A stretch of DNA of 11,240 bases. Source: CAVQGZ01 sp964356295 (lineage in GTDB: Bacteria; Actinomycetota; Actinomycetes; Jiangellales; Jiangellaceae). The stretch lies in NCBI GenBank assembly GCA_964356295.1, contig CAYHHE010000090.1:1-11240 (forward strand), written 5' to 3'. Under the pieces are notes generated by a model. It did not search any database. It saw only the letters and a list, made by a program, of their open reading frames with translations, and was not told the DNA's origin. The first letter of the stretch is position 1; each line of letters begins with the position of its first letter. Both the position numbers and the translations under genes were made by a program. Positions 1 to 6,401 of the stretch are shown here, piece by piece.

Positions 1-1
1 G

Positions 2-259
2 CCCACGCCCCCGCCCACGCCCACGCCCACCCCGGAGGCGTCTCCGAATCCCACCCCGACTCCCACCCCGTCCCCGACTCCCACCCCGTCCCCGACTCCC
101 ACGCCGACCCCGACGCCGACTCCCACCCCGATCCCCCCAGCGCCCCCAGCGCCGGGCGCGCCGCAGGCGCCGCCGGCCGGCGGCACGGCTCCCGGGACAA
201 CGGGCGGCACGGGCGCTGGTAGCGCCCCGCCGGCACCGGCACCGGCGCCGGCCGGCTGA
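2..259 (+). CDS. C-terminal Pro/Thr-rich tail of a truncated gene, probably a class A penicillin-binding protein
   Basis: An open frame runs from the window edge to a TGA at 257-259 and encodes 85 residues. It is low complexity: first about 50 residues of alternating Pro-Thr/Pro-Ser, then Pro-Ala, Gly-Thr and Ala-Pro stretches ending in a PAPAPAPAG-like tail. No catalytic domain is in view. Extended Pro-rich tails of this kind are known at the C-terminus of actinobacterial bifunctional PBPs (PonA family), which polymerise and cross-link peptidoglycan outside the membrane. In the actinobacterial order around rpsF-dnaB the gene before the mannosyltransferase is usually ponA. The PBP identity therefore rests on neighbourhood plus tail composition. 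The reading frame is certain because the composition fits only this frame and ends in a clean stop. Another secreted or wall protein with a Pro/Thr tail is the alternative. Confidence 0.7.
   Translation, partial: PTPPPTPTPTPEASPNPTPTPTPSPTPTPSPTPTPTPTPTPTPIPPAPPAPGAPQAPPAGGTAPGTTGGTGAGSAPPAPAPAPAG
59..112 (+). repeat. 18-bp coding tandem repeat (Thr-Pro-Thr-Pro-Ser-Pro unit)
   Basis: The unit ACTCCCACCCCGTCCCCG is perfect at 59-76 and 77-94. A third copy at 95-112 differs at two bases, and partial copies flank the array (44-58 and 119-130). The period is a multiple of three, so unit loss or gain would keep the frame and only change the length of the Pro/Thr linker. It is part of the protein tail and shows none of the spacers of a CRISPR array. 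Confidence 0.85.
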
Positions 260-293
260 GGCGACACCAGGCGTGACGGCCGGTCCGCCTTCG

Positions 294-306
294 TAGGCTG
301 ACCGGG
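294..306 (+). promoter_or_regulatory. Candidate leaderless promoter of the mannosyltransferase gene
   Basis: A TAGGCT hexamer (294-299) matches the actinobacterial -10 pattern TAnnnT. It lies exactly 6 bases before the GTG start at 306, which places the expected transcription start at or next to the start codon. A weak -35-like GTGACG is at 273-278 with a short 15-bp spacer. No Shine-Dalgarno sequence precedes the GTG, which fits a leaderless mRNA. The call is by pattern only. Confidence 0.4.
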
Positions 307-1403
307 TGCGCGTAGGGCCGGCCGACCTCGACGCACTGCGACTGTGGCTCGGCTGGCGGGTCGGGGTGGCCGTCCTCGCGGCTGCCACCGCCGGGATCGT
401 GCGTGCCGGCGAGAGCGGGCTGGATTGGCCCGACCGTTGGCACCGATGGGACGTCGTCCACTTCGTCGGCATCGCTCAGGACGGCTACGTCGGCGAGCCG
501 ACCGGCGTGCCGAACGAGGCGTTCCTGCCGGGTCTGCCGCTGCTCATGCGGGCCGGCTCCGTGCTGGGAGTGTCCGAGGTGGCCGTGGGGCTCGCGGTGT
601 CGCTGGTGGCCAGCGCCGTGGCGGCAGTCGCGTTGGGCCGGCTCGCCGAGCGGGCGGTGCCTGGCACGGGCGGCTGGACGGTGGCGGCCTGGCTGCTGGC
701 GCCGACTGCGGTCTTCCTGGCAGCCCCCTACACCGAAGCCCTGTTCCTCGCCCTCGCGCTACCGGCCTGGCTCGCTGCCCAGGACCGCCGCTGGTGGGCC
801 GCCGGGGTGCTGGCCGCGCTGGCCATCACCGTCCGGGTGTCGGCGGTGTTCCTGGTGGCCGCTCTGCTCGTGCAGTGGGTCACCGATCGGCACCGCCGGT
901 GGGCCGACCTGACCTGGCTGCTGCTGCCCGCACTGCCGCTGGCGGCCGTCCTGCTGGCTCAGCACGCTGCGACCGGGTCGTGGACAGCGTGGTGGGACGC
1001 CCAGTCCTCGCAGGAGTGGAACCGCTACCTGACCCCGCCCTGGGAGGCGGCCGCGCACACCTGGGAGGCGGCGTTCTCCCCCGGCCGGGTCGAGGCGCTG
1101 TTCGTGTGGCCCTTCCGTCTCGAGCTCGTCGCGGTGGCGGCCGGTGTGGCGGTGACCATCTGGTGCCTGCTGCGTCGGTGGTGGGGGGAGGCGACGTTCG
1201 TGGGGCTCAACGTGGTTGCGTTCTCGTTCTCCTACTGGTTCTTCTCGGTCCCGCGAGCAGCCCTGCTGTGGTGGCCGCTGTGGATCGGGGTCGCGACCCT
1301 GGTGAAGGATCGGCCGTGGCTGCGGGCGGTGTGGCTGGGTGTGTCGGGGGCGTTGGCTGCCGCCTGGGCGGTGACCTACCTCAGCGGCGGCTGGGCGGGG
1401 TAG
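306..1403 (+). CDS. PIG-V-family polytopic mannosyltransferase
   Basis: This 365-residue integral membrane protein has roughly nine to ten hydrophobic segments, starting near residue 11 and ending near 358. Family landmarks are visible: the first-loop Trp-Asp pair in RWDVVHFVGIAQDGY (residues 47-61), the FLPGLPLL segment (73-80), and PYTEALFLALAL (141-152). A conserved Arg with a WWPLW stretch near 317-326 completes the set. In PIG-V/GT-C enzymes the loop acidic residue serves the transfer of a sugar from a polyprenyl-phosphate donor on the outer face of the membrane; actinobacterial homologues act on lipoglycans or glycoproteins, but the acceptor here cannot be read from sequence. The start is a GTG with no Shine-Dalgarno but with a -10-like hexamer 6 bp upstream. 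It follows the PBP-like tail by 46 bp and ends 6 bp from a convergent gene. The fold is clear; the exact substrate is unknown. Confidence 0.85.
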   Translation: MRVGPADLDALRLWLGWRVGVAVLAAATAGIVRAGESGLDWPDRWHRWDVVHFVGIAQDGYVGEPTGVPNEAFLPGLPLLMRAGSVLGVSEVAVGLAVSLVASAVAAVALGRLAERAVPGTGGWTVAAWLLAPTAVFLAAPYTEALFLALALPAWLAAQDRRWWAAGVLAALAITVRVSAVFLVAALLVQWVTDRHRRWADLTWLLLPALPLAAVLLAQHAATGSWTAWWDAQSSQEWNRYLTPPWEAAAHTWEAAFSPGRVEALFVWPFRLELVAVAAGVAVTIWCLLRRWWGEATFVGLNVVAFSFSYWFFSVPRAALLWWPLWIGVATLVKDRPWLRAVWLGVSGALAAAWAVTYLSGGWAG

Positions 1404-1413
1404 CGCCCGCTAC
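1400..1413. other. Perfect 14-bp inverted repeat holding both stop codons of convergent genes
   Basis: GTAGCG-CC-CGCTAC is symmetric. The TAG stop of the + strand gene (1401-1403) lies in one arm and the TAG stop of the minus-strand gene (1412-1410) in the other. As RNA it would fold only as a short 4-bp stem with a 6-base loop, so it is a weak terminator at best and has no T-tract on either side. No other hairpin is evident at this convergent junction. Confidence 0.5.
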
Positions 1414-2420
1414 TGCAGGACGACCTCGTCGACCATCGTGGTGGTGTGACGCACCTGCACGGGAAGTGTGTTGCCCACGGCAGGGACGGGCGCGCCACGC
1501 GGCAGCCAGATCATCGAGCAGTGCATGTGCGGTGGCTCGGCGAACCACGCATGGTGCCCGGCCACGACGAACGGGGAGCGGGCCCGGCCCAGGGCCTGCA
1601 GGCTGCCGTCCGCGACGGCGACCCCGCGCTGCCGGACGGTCGTCGCCGGACTGGGAGCGCTCAGGGCGATGCCGTGGGCCGTGCCGCCGCTGACCACCAG
1701 CAGGGTGCCGCCGGTCCGCCGGGTGGCGCGCTGCCGGTAGCCGAAGGGGGCACCGCCGTCGAGGTGGTGGACGTCCAGCACGGTGGCCTCCACCCGCAGC
1801 GCCCTCCGGTCCCCGAGCCACAGACCGGTGCCGACCCTGGCCCTCATCTGCGGCGCGATCTCGCCCAGACGATCGGCGGGGACGTGGCTGACCCACACCG
1901 GGGCATCCACGACCGATCGTGCCGCGTCGGCCAGGTCGCGCGCCTGCCCGGTGGTGTCCCCGACCAGCGGCAGGTGGACCGTCCACCCCACCATGTCGAC
2001 ACCGGCCAGCAGACCGACCACGGCCGGCAGCCGGTCCACACCTATGCCGTGGCGGTGCATCGAGGTGAGCACCTCGAGCAGCACCCGGGGTCGGTGCGGG
2101 GTCGAGGCCAGCGCGGCCAGGTCCTCCAACCGGCTGACGGTGTGGATCACCCGGCGGTCCTGCACGGGGGCCGCGCTGAACGGGCGCCAGGGGGAGAGCA
2201 CGACGATCGAGGCATCGACGTCGGCGACGGACTCCAGCTCGGTGTAGGTGCCGATGGCGAGGGTGTCCAGGCCCAGCGCCAGGGTTTCCGCGGCCAGCAG
2301 CGGGATGCCGAAGCCGTAGCCGTTCCCCTTGGCCACCGGCACCAGCCCCGGGGTGGCGTCGCGCACGGCGCGTAGGTGCGCGCGCCACCGCGCGGCGTCC
2401 ACCCGCAGCCGCAGCGTCAT
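1410..2420 (-). CDS. Alanine-racemase-fold PLP protein, divergent (operon partner of fem)
   Basis: This protein of 336 residues (from ATG at 2420) has fold-type III PLP features. The Schiff-base lysine lies in VAKGNGYGFG (K31, with Y35), where classical enzymes read VVKANAYGHG. An MHRHGI segment (121-126) matches the MGRLG-type motif, and R195 in RVGTGLWLG fits the arginine that contacts the PLP ring nitrogen. A tyrosine in FGYR (Y228) matches the second catalytic base. Departures are equally clear: the usual GYADG motif reads SGGTAHG (245-250) and the SMD motif near the C-terminus reads SMI (302-304). It may racemise alanine or another amino acid, or only bind PLP. The ATG overlaps the fem stop codon as ATGA (2417-2420), implying translational coupling; an in-frame upstream start at 2486 would lie inside fem and is less likely. 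Length is slightly below the 360-380 residues typical of Alr. Confidence 0.85.
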   Translation of the reverse strand: MTLRLRVDAARWRAHLRAVRDATPGLVPVAKGNGYGFGIPLLAAETLALGLDTLAIGTYTELESVADVDASIVVLSPWRPFSAAPVQDRRVIHTVSRLEDLAALASTPHRPRVLLEVLTSMHRHGIGVDRLPAVVGLLAGVDMVGWTVHLPLVGDTTGQARDLADAARSVVDAPVWVSHVPADRLGEIAPQMRARVGTGLWLGDRRALRVEATVLDVHHLDGGAPFGYRQRATRRTGGTLLVVSGGTAHGIALSAPSPATTVRQRGVAVADGSLQALGRARSPFVVAGHHAWFAEPPHMHCSMIWLPRGAPVPAVGNTLPVQVRHTTTMVDEVVLQ

Positions 2421-3556
2421 GCGGATCGCCTCGCCAGGTAGAGCTCGAACGCCCGGTACAGCAGGCCGCTCAGCGGCAGGGTCCACTCGCCGACGTACTC
2501 CACAGCCTGTCCCCCGGTGCCCAGCTTGAACGCGATCAGCCCGGCGTGCGGGTCCTGCGGGTCGAGCGTGTCGGTGATGCCCCGCAGGTCGTACACTGCA
2601 GCGCCGGCGTCGATCGCGTCATTGATCATCTGCCACTGCACGGCGTTGGACCCGCGTACGTCTCGCTTGGCCGACGACGACGCGCCGTAGGAGTACCAGG
2701 CGTGGACGCCCACCTGCACCATCGTCGTCGCCGCGACAAGCTCGCCGGAGTGGCAGGCCAGGTAGAGCCGCAGCCGCTGTGGGTCCTCGGCGGTCATGGC
2801 GTCCCACATCCCGGTGAAGTAGTCCAGCGGACGGGGGGTGAACCCGTCGCGCCGGGCCGTCTCGACGTAGAGGGTGTGGAAGGCCGGCAGGTCCGCACGG
2901 TCCCCGACGCTGACCTGCACGCCGAGCTTGGACGCGCGGCGCACGTTGCGTCGCCACAGCTGGTTGAACCCGGCGAAGACCTCCTCGGCGCTGCGTCCGG
3001 CCAGCGGGAGCCAGAACACGTGCTGCGGCTGTCCGGTGGCGAAGCCGGTGGCCCGCACCGGGGGGAGCCATCCGGCGGCGAGCAGCGCCTCGGCGAGCGC
3101 GGTCCCCTCGGTCTCGGCGGAGGTCGGCGCCAGGTCGTCCAGCCGGGTCGCGTCGCCGGCGGCCAGGGCGGTCTTCAGGGTGGGGGCGTCCCAGGTGCGG
3201 GTCACGACCGTCGGGCCCATGCGGATGGCGAATGCCCGCTGCGCGGACAGGTAGGACCGCAGCGGGTCGAGCCAGTCGGCCAGCCGCCCGTCGGCGACCG
3301 CCTGCGTCCAGGGCAGGTCGGGGCCCTCGGGAAGGTAGGCGAGGTAGCGGCGCAGCCGCGGCACCTGGCGGTACAGCACCAGGCCGGCCCCGCACAGCTC
3401 ACCGGCGGCGTCCTCCCATCCCAGGCTCTCCGCGCGCCACTCCCGCTTGACCCGGCCCCAGGCCGGTGTCTGCAGGAAGCTGACCGAGGGACGGGTGCGG
3501 ATGTAGGCCAGGTGCTCCTGGTCGGTGATGGGTCGGACCCGCAGAGCAGCCGCCAC
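2417..3556 (-). CDS. FemABX-family peptidoglycan bridge aminoacyltransferase
   Basis: This 379-residue protein has the two GNAT-like halves of the Fem family. Motifs include SFLQTPAWGRVK (26-37) near the N-terminus, RRNVRRASKLGV (202-213), an ETARRDGFTPRPLDYF segment (232-247) and YSYGASSSAKRDVRGSNAVQ (289-308). YDLRGI (322-327) and FKLGTGGQAVEYVGEW (343-358) follow. Fem proteins transfer an amino acid, usually glycine, serine or alanine, from aminoacyl-tRNA to the stem peptide of lipid II on the inner face of the membrane. From memory, Streptomyces has a FemX gene in the equivalent place upstream of rpsF. The GTG start lies 11 bp after the preceding stop, with GGCAGG as a weak ribosome-binding site; a TAGCCT hexamer 8 bp upstream is an alternative leaderless signal. 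The stop overlaps the racemase-like gene by 4 bp. The family is secure; the amino acid added is not known. Confidence 0.9.
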   Translation of the reverse strand: MAAALRVRPITDQEHLAYIRTRPSVSFLQTPAWGRVKREWRAESLGWEDAAGELCGAGLVLYRQVPRLRRYLAYLPEGPDLPWTQAVADGRLADWLDPLRSYLSAQRAFAIRMGPTVVTRTWDAPTLKTALAAGDATRLDDLAPTSAETEGTALAEALLAAGWLPPVRATGFATGQPQHVFWLPLAGRSAEEVFAGFNQLWRRNVRRASKLGVQVSVGDRADLPAFHTLYVETARRDGFTPRPLDYFTGMWDAMTAEDPQRLRLYLACHSGELVAATTMVQVGVHAWYSYGASSSAKRDVRGSNAVQWQMINDAIDAGAAVYDLRGITDTLDPQDPHAGLIAFKLGTGGQAVEYVGEWTLPLSGLLYRAFELYLARRSA

Positions 3557-3567
3557 GCCTGCCGAGG

Positions 3568-4359
3568 CTAGCCCAGGTTGCGCAGCGTCTGACGCAGCGT
3601 CCGCTCGGCCTCCTGCAGGCCCACCCGAAGGTCGTCCATCTCGGTGGCGACCGCACGCAGGTCGTCGTCGGCGGTGGTGTCCTGCCCCTGGGCCGAGTAC
3701 AGCGCCCCGATCTCGCCCAGACGCACCGCCAGACCCTCCAGACCGATGGCGGCCGATCGCATCCGCGCGAGCACGAGCTGGCGCTGCTCGGCCAGCCGGC
3801 GATAGACCTCGAGCTGGGCGCGCAGCCCGTCGGCGATGGCGCGCCGCTGCTCGGCCAGCTCGGGCGAGGCGGCCCGGTCGGTGGCGAGGTTGTGCTCGAC
3901 CGAGGCCAGCTCGGCCTGGACGTCATGGACGCGGACGCCGCCGATCGCGGCTTCGAGGCGGTCAACCTGCCGGCCGAGGTCGTGCAGCGTCGAGACGGCG
4001 CCGGTGGTGGCCACCTCGGCTCCGGCCAGGATGTCGGCCGGGGCGTCGCGGTCCTCGCTGCGTGTCTGCGCCGCGCGTGCGGCCGCTGCCTCGGCGCGGG
4101 CGATGACCGCCCGAGCCTCGCCGGAGCGGACGGGCGCGCCGGTGTCGAGCTCGGGACGCTGAGAGCCCGGCAGCCGGGCCCGTCTGGCCGCCCGCCACTC
4201 CACGGCACCCTGGACGGTGGCACCGCCGAGCAGCACAGCGGCGCCGGAGGTCAGCGCGAACCAGATCGGGGCGCTGCCGATGACCAGGACGACGGCGGCG
4301 AGCACCGCCAGCAGCCAGAGCCAGCCGTTGGTCAGGGCCGCCAGCACCTGCCACCGCAT
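3568..4359 (-). CDS. Double-TM membrane protein with long cytoplasmic coiled coil, unknown function
   Basis: I do not recognise the family. The 263-residue product begins with two closely spaced hydrophobic helices (about 9-27 and 30-49, with a GSAP turn between). A basic patch EWRAARRAR (54-62) follows, predicting that both ends face the cytoplasm. Residues about 80-260 are rich in Ala, Glu, Arg, Gln and Leu in heptad-like spacing, typical of a coiled coil, with an acidic break at TTADDD (228-233). No catalytic motif is seen. The ATG at 4359 is preceded by TACCCT ending 6 bp upstream and by no Shine-Dalgarno. The frame stays open for about 530 codons further upstream, but that part overlaps the VWA gene and is an effect of high GC. 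It lies 23 bp after the VWA gene and 11 bp before fem, so it is an operon member and could be a scaffold or signalling partner for the VWA protein (inference). Confidence 0.75.
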   Translation of the reverse strand: MRWQVLAALTNGWLWLLAVLAAVVLVIGSAPIWFALTSGAAVLLGGATVQGAVEWRAARRARLPGSQRPELDTGAPVRSGEARAVIARAEAAAARAAQTRSEDRDAPADILAGAEVATTGAVSTLHDLGRQVDRLEAAIGGVRVHDVQAELASVEHNLATDRAASPELAEQRRAIADGLRAQLEVYRRLAEQRQLVLARMRSAAIGLEGLAVRLGEIGALYSAQGQDTTADDDLRAVATEMDDLRVGLQEAERTLRQTLRNLG

Positions 4360-4365
4360 GGGGCC

Positions 4366-4371
4366 AGGGTA
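4366..4371 (-). promoter_or_regulatory. Candidate internal leaderless -10 element before the coiled-coil gene
   Basis: On the minus strand, TACCCT (4371 to 4366) is followed by six bases and then the ATG at 4359. This is the same -10 to start spacing seen before the mannosyltransferase and marR genes. No -35 is evident. It may allow the coiled-coil, fem and racemase-like genes to be transcribed apart from the VWA gene. Confidence 0.3.
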
Positions 4372-4382
4372 GGCGCCGCTGG

Positions 4383-6266
4383 TCAGAAGTTGCTGATGAC
4401 GTCGATCATGACCTGCTCGATGGCCAGCGGGTCGGAGGCGTTGTAGCTGCGCGCGTCGGAGGCCTCGGCGATCGCCTGCAGCGTCTCCTGGTCGGCGTCC
4501 TCGCCGTACCCGATGGTGAACACCCGGACGCTCGGCTCGCCCGGCTCGGTCTCCAGCGCCTCGAGCACGGCGTCGAGGTCGTTGTCCGGATGCTCGTTGA
4601 CCCCGTCGGTCAGCAGCACGACGGCCTCGATCCGCGCGTCGCTGGCGTCGGCCTCCAGCTCGGCGTGCGCGGCCTTGGTCGTCGCGTACAGCGCGGTCCC
4701 GCCGCTGGCGATCAGGTTGGGCACGACGGCCTCGATCTGCGGCAGCGAGGTCTGGGCCGGGCCCACCGGGACCAGCGAGGTGTACGGCGTGTCGCTGTTC
4801 TGGCCGCGCTCGGAGGAGAAGATCCACAGCCCGACCTCGTCCTGCGGCGCGAACCCGTCCAGGGCGACGAGCGTGGCGTCCTGCGCGAGTTCGAGCCTGG
4901 AGGCCCCGGACCCGGCCACGGTGTCGGCCATCGAGCCCGACACGTCGAGCACCATGAGGACCCGGGCAGGCTTGCGGTTTTCCTCCCACGAACGCAGGAT
5001 CGCGTACAGGACGTCCCCGCCCGGTGGGGTCAGCACGGTGGTGGGCTGGTCGGGCAGCAGTCCTTGCTCCGGCGTCACGAGCTCGCCCGGCGTACCGTCC
5101 GCGGTGCGGAACCCGTCGTCGGTGAACCGCGCCTGCGCGTCGTCGGAGAGGACGAAGGCCAGCAGGTCCTCGGCGGCCGCGCGGGTGGTCTGATCCACCC
5201 ACGGTGCGTCCAGGACGAACCACGGGTTGTCCGAGACCAGGGTGCCCTCGGCCGGGTAGAACGCCACTAGGGGAACCGAGGGGGGCTCGGTGTCGGTGAG
5301 GGACGGGTCGGCGGCTGGGTTGCCCTTGTTGTAGTCCAGGACGCTCTTCTCCTCGACGGTGATCGCAGACACGTAGCTCAGCGCCCGGCCCTCCTGGTCG
5401 GCCCGCAGCAGGTTGGACAGGAACGTCAGCGTCGTGTCCCCGTAGTGCACGACTGCGCTCTCCACACTGCTGACGAACTCGGCGGTGGCCGGGTCCTCGA
5501 CGTCGGCGACCGTCAGGTCCGACGCGGTGCCCGTGGCGGCGAAGTGCGTCCCCACCGTGGCGTTGAGGCCACTGGTGGAGAAGTTCGGGTTGGTCTTGCC
5601 CAGCCGGAAGGGTCCCCACTCGGGGTGGCCCTTCGAGCCCCAGCCGGTCGGGTCCTGGCTGAGCGTGATCACGTCGGACCAGCGGATCTGGGTGTCCGGC
5701 CAGCCCAACGCGCTCGCCATCGGCTCGGGCATGGCGATCACCAGGGGAGAGGTGGCGATCGAGGGTCCTTCGCTGGGGAAGATGTCCGGCTGGTCCAGCT
5801 CCTGGGCCTGGACCGCCGCGATCTCCCCCCAGCCGGACGCGGCCGGGCTCCAGACGTGCGGGGCCGGACCGTCGACGGCCTCGTCCCACCCCCGAGCGAG
5901 CGCGGCGGCGGCCGAACCGGAGCCCTTTCGCAGCACCTGGGCGAAGACGCACGTGCCGTCGACCTGCGCCCCGCTGGCGTTGTAGTCCTCGACGATCGCG
6001 CCGAGCACCCCGGCCTTCTCCGGCGAGGCGGCGACGACCAGCTGCGTGCAGTCCTCCCGGTCCGCCGGGGGTGCGCTCGACCCGGGGTCGGCGCCAGAGT
6101 CGGCGGCCTGCTCGCCTGCACCGTCGTCGCGTCCGACGAACAGGAATACCCCGAGCGCGACGAGCGCGGCGGCGATCACCGCGGCCACGATCGCCCCGGC
6201 CGAGGTGGCACCGCGCTGGCGACCGTCGTGCGCCCGACGCGTTCTCGTCCGCTCCACGGCGCTCAC
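4383..6266 (-). CDS. Membrane-anchored substrate-binding plus von Willebrand factor A protein
   Basis: The 627-residue product has a basic N-terminus, one TM segment (about 22-45), then an acidic Ser/Pro-rich linker to about 72. A periplasmic-binding-protein-like domain covers about 73-385, with two cysteines at 73 and 106 that could form a disulfide outside the cell. A VWA domain covers about 436-627. The metal-ion-dependent adhesion site is intact: DVSGS (D441, S443, S445), the Thr of SGGTALY (T524) and the Asp of LLTDGVN (D554). The protein should therefore sit on the outer face of the membrane and bind a ligand plus a divalent metal ion; neither ligand nor partner is known. There is no lipobox and no ABC permease or ATPase nearby, so transport is unlikely. 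The start is uncertain: GTG 6266 has no Shine-Dalgarno, while a GTG three codons later (6257) lies 7 bp after a TACCGT hexamer. It heads the four-gene minus-strand operon. Confidence 0.85.
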   Translation of the reverse strand: MSAVERTRTRRAHDGRQRGATSAGAIVAAVIAAALVALGVFLFVGRDDGAGEQAADSGADPGSSAPPADREDCTQLVVAASPEKAGVLGAIVEDYNASGAQVDGTCVFAQVLRKGSGSAAAALARGWDEAVDGPAPHVWSPAASGWGEIAAVQAQELDQPDIFPSEGPSIATSPLVIAMPEPMASALGWPDTQIRWSDVITLSQDPTGWGSKGHPEWGPFRLGKTNPNFSTSGLNATVGTHFAATGTASDLTVADVEDPATAEFVSSVESAVVHYGDTTLTFLSNLLRADQEGRALSYVSAITVEEKSVLDYNKGNPAADPSLTDTEPPSVPLVAFYPAEGTLVSDNPWFVLDAPWVDQTTRAAAEDLLAFVLSDDAQARFTDDGFRTADGTPGELVTPEQGLLPDQPTTVLTPPGGDVLYAILRSWEENRKPARVLMVLDVSGSMADTVAGSGASRLELAQDATLVALDGFAPQDEVGLWIFSSERGQNSDTPYTSLVPVGPAQTSLPQIEAVVPNLIASGGTALYATTKAAHAELEADASDARIEAVVLLTDGVNEHPDNDLDAVLEALETEPGEPSVRVFTIGYGEDADQETLQAIAEASDARSYNASDPLAIEQVMIDVISNF

Positions 6267-6270
6267 GGTA
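6265..6270 (-). promoter_or_regulatory. Candidate -10 element for the VWA operon
   Basis: TACCGT on the minus strand (6270 to 6265) fits TAnnnT and is followed by seven bases and a GTG at 6257-6255, in frame with the VWA gene. If real, it gives a leaderless mRNA and makes the GTG at 6266 part of the promoter rather than a start codon. No convincing -35 is visible. Confidence 0.3.
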
Positions 6271-6332
6271 CGCAGCCGAACCCGCCCGCGACCGGGCCGT
6301 TCTTCCCTACGAGCGGTGCTCTGCGACCAGGG

Positions 6333-6376
6333 CGGGCCCCCGGCGCTGTCGGGGGGAGGTCAGCGCCGGGGGCCCG
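6333..6376 (-). terminator. Strong GC-rich hairpin downstream of yceI
   Basis: A perfect 16-bp inverted repeat (6333-6348 with 6361-6376) encloses a 12-base loop. On the minus strand it begins 26 bases after the yceI stop codon. Outer CTCTG/CAGAG segments could extend the stem beyond an internal loop. There is no T-tract on either side, as is common for actinobacterial terminators. It probably separates the yceI transcript from the VWA operon. The rest of 6267-6401 shows no gene. Confidence 0.75.
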
Positions 6377-6401
6377 GTCACCAGAGACTAGCGATATCTG
6401 G

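Noticed and set aside
59..130. Tandem repeats considered as a CRISPR or minisatellite array
   Set aside because: The repeats are contiguous, coding and in frame with no unique spacers.
344..1693. 449-codon frame overlapping the mannosyltransferase
   Set aside because: Arg/Gly/Ala low-complexity shadow running across the convergent junction; the 306-1403 frame has the TM pattern and family motifs.
1446..2375. 309-codon + strand frame opposite the racemase-like gene
   Set aside because: No recognisable protein; the opposite strand carries the PLP-lysine and other family motifs.
2546..3571. 341-codon + strand frame opposite the fem gene
   Set aside because: Its composition is Gly/Arg/Pro-rich with no domain, while the minus-strand frame has clear Fem motifs.
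4360..5952. Open frame extending the coiled-coil gene upstream by about 530 codons
   Set aside because: It overlaps the well-supported VWA gene in another frame on the same strand, is Arg/Gly/Pro-rich and resembles nothing; a good start at 4359 explains the real protein.
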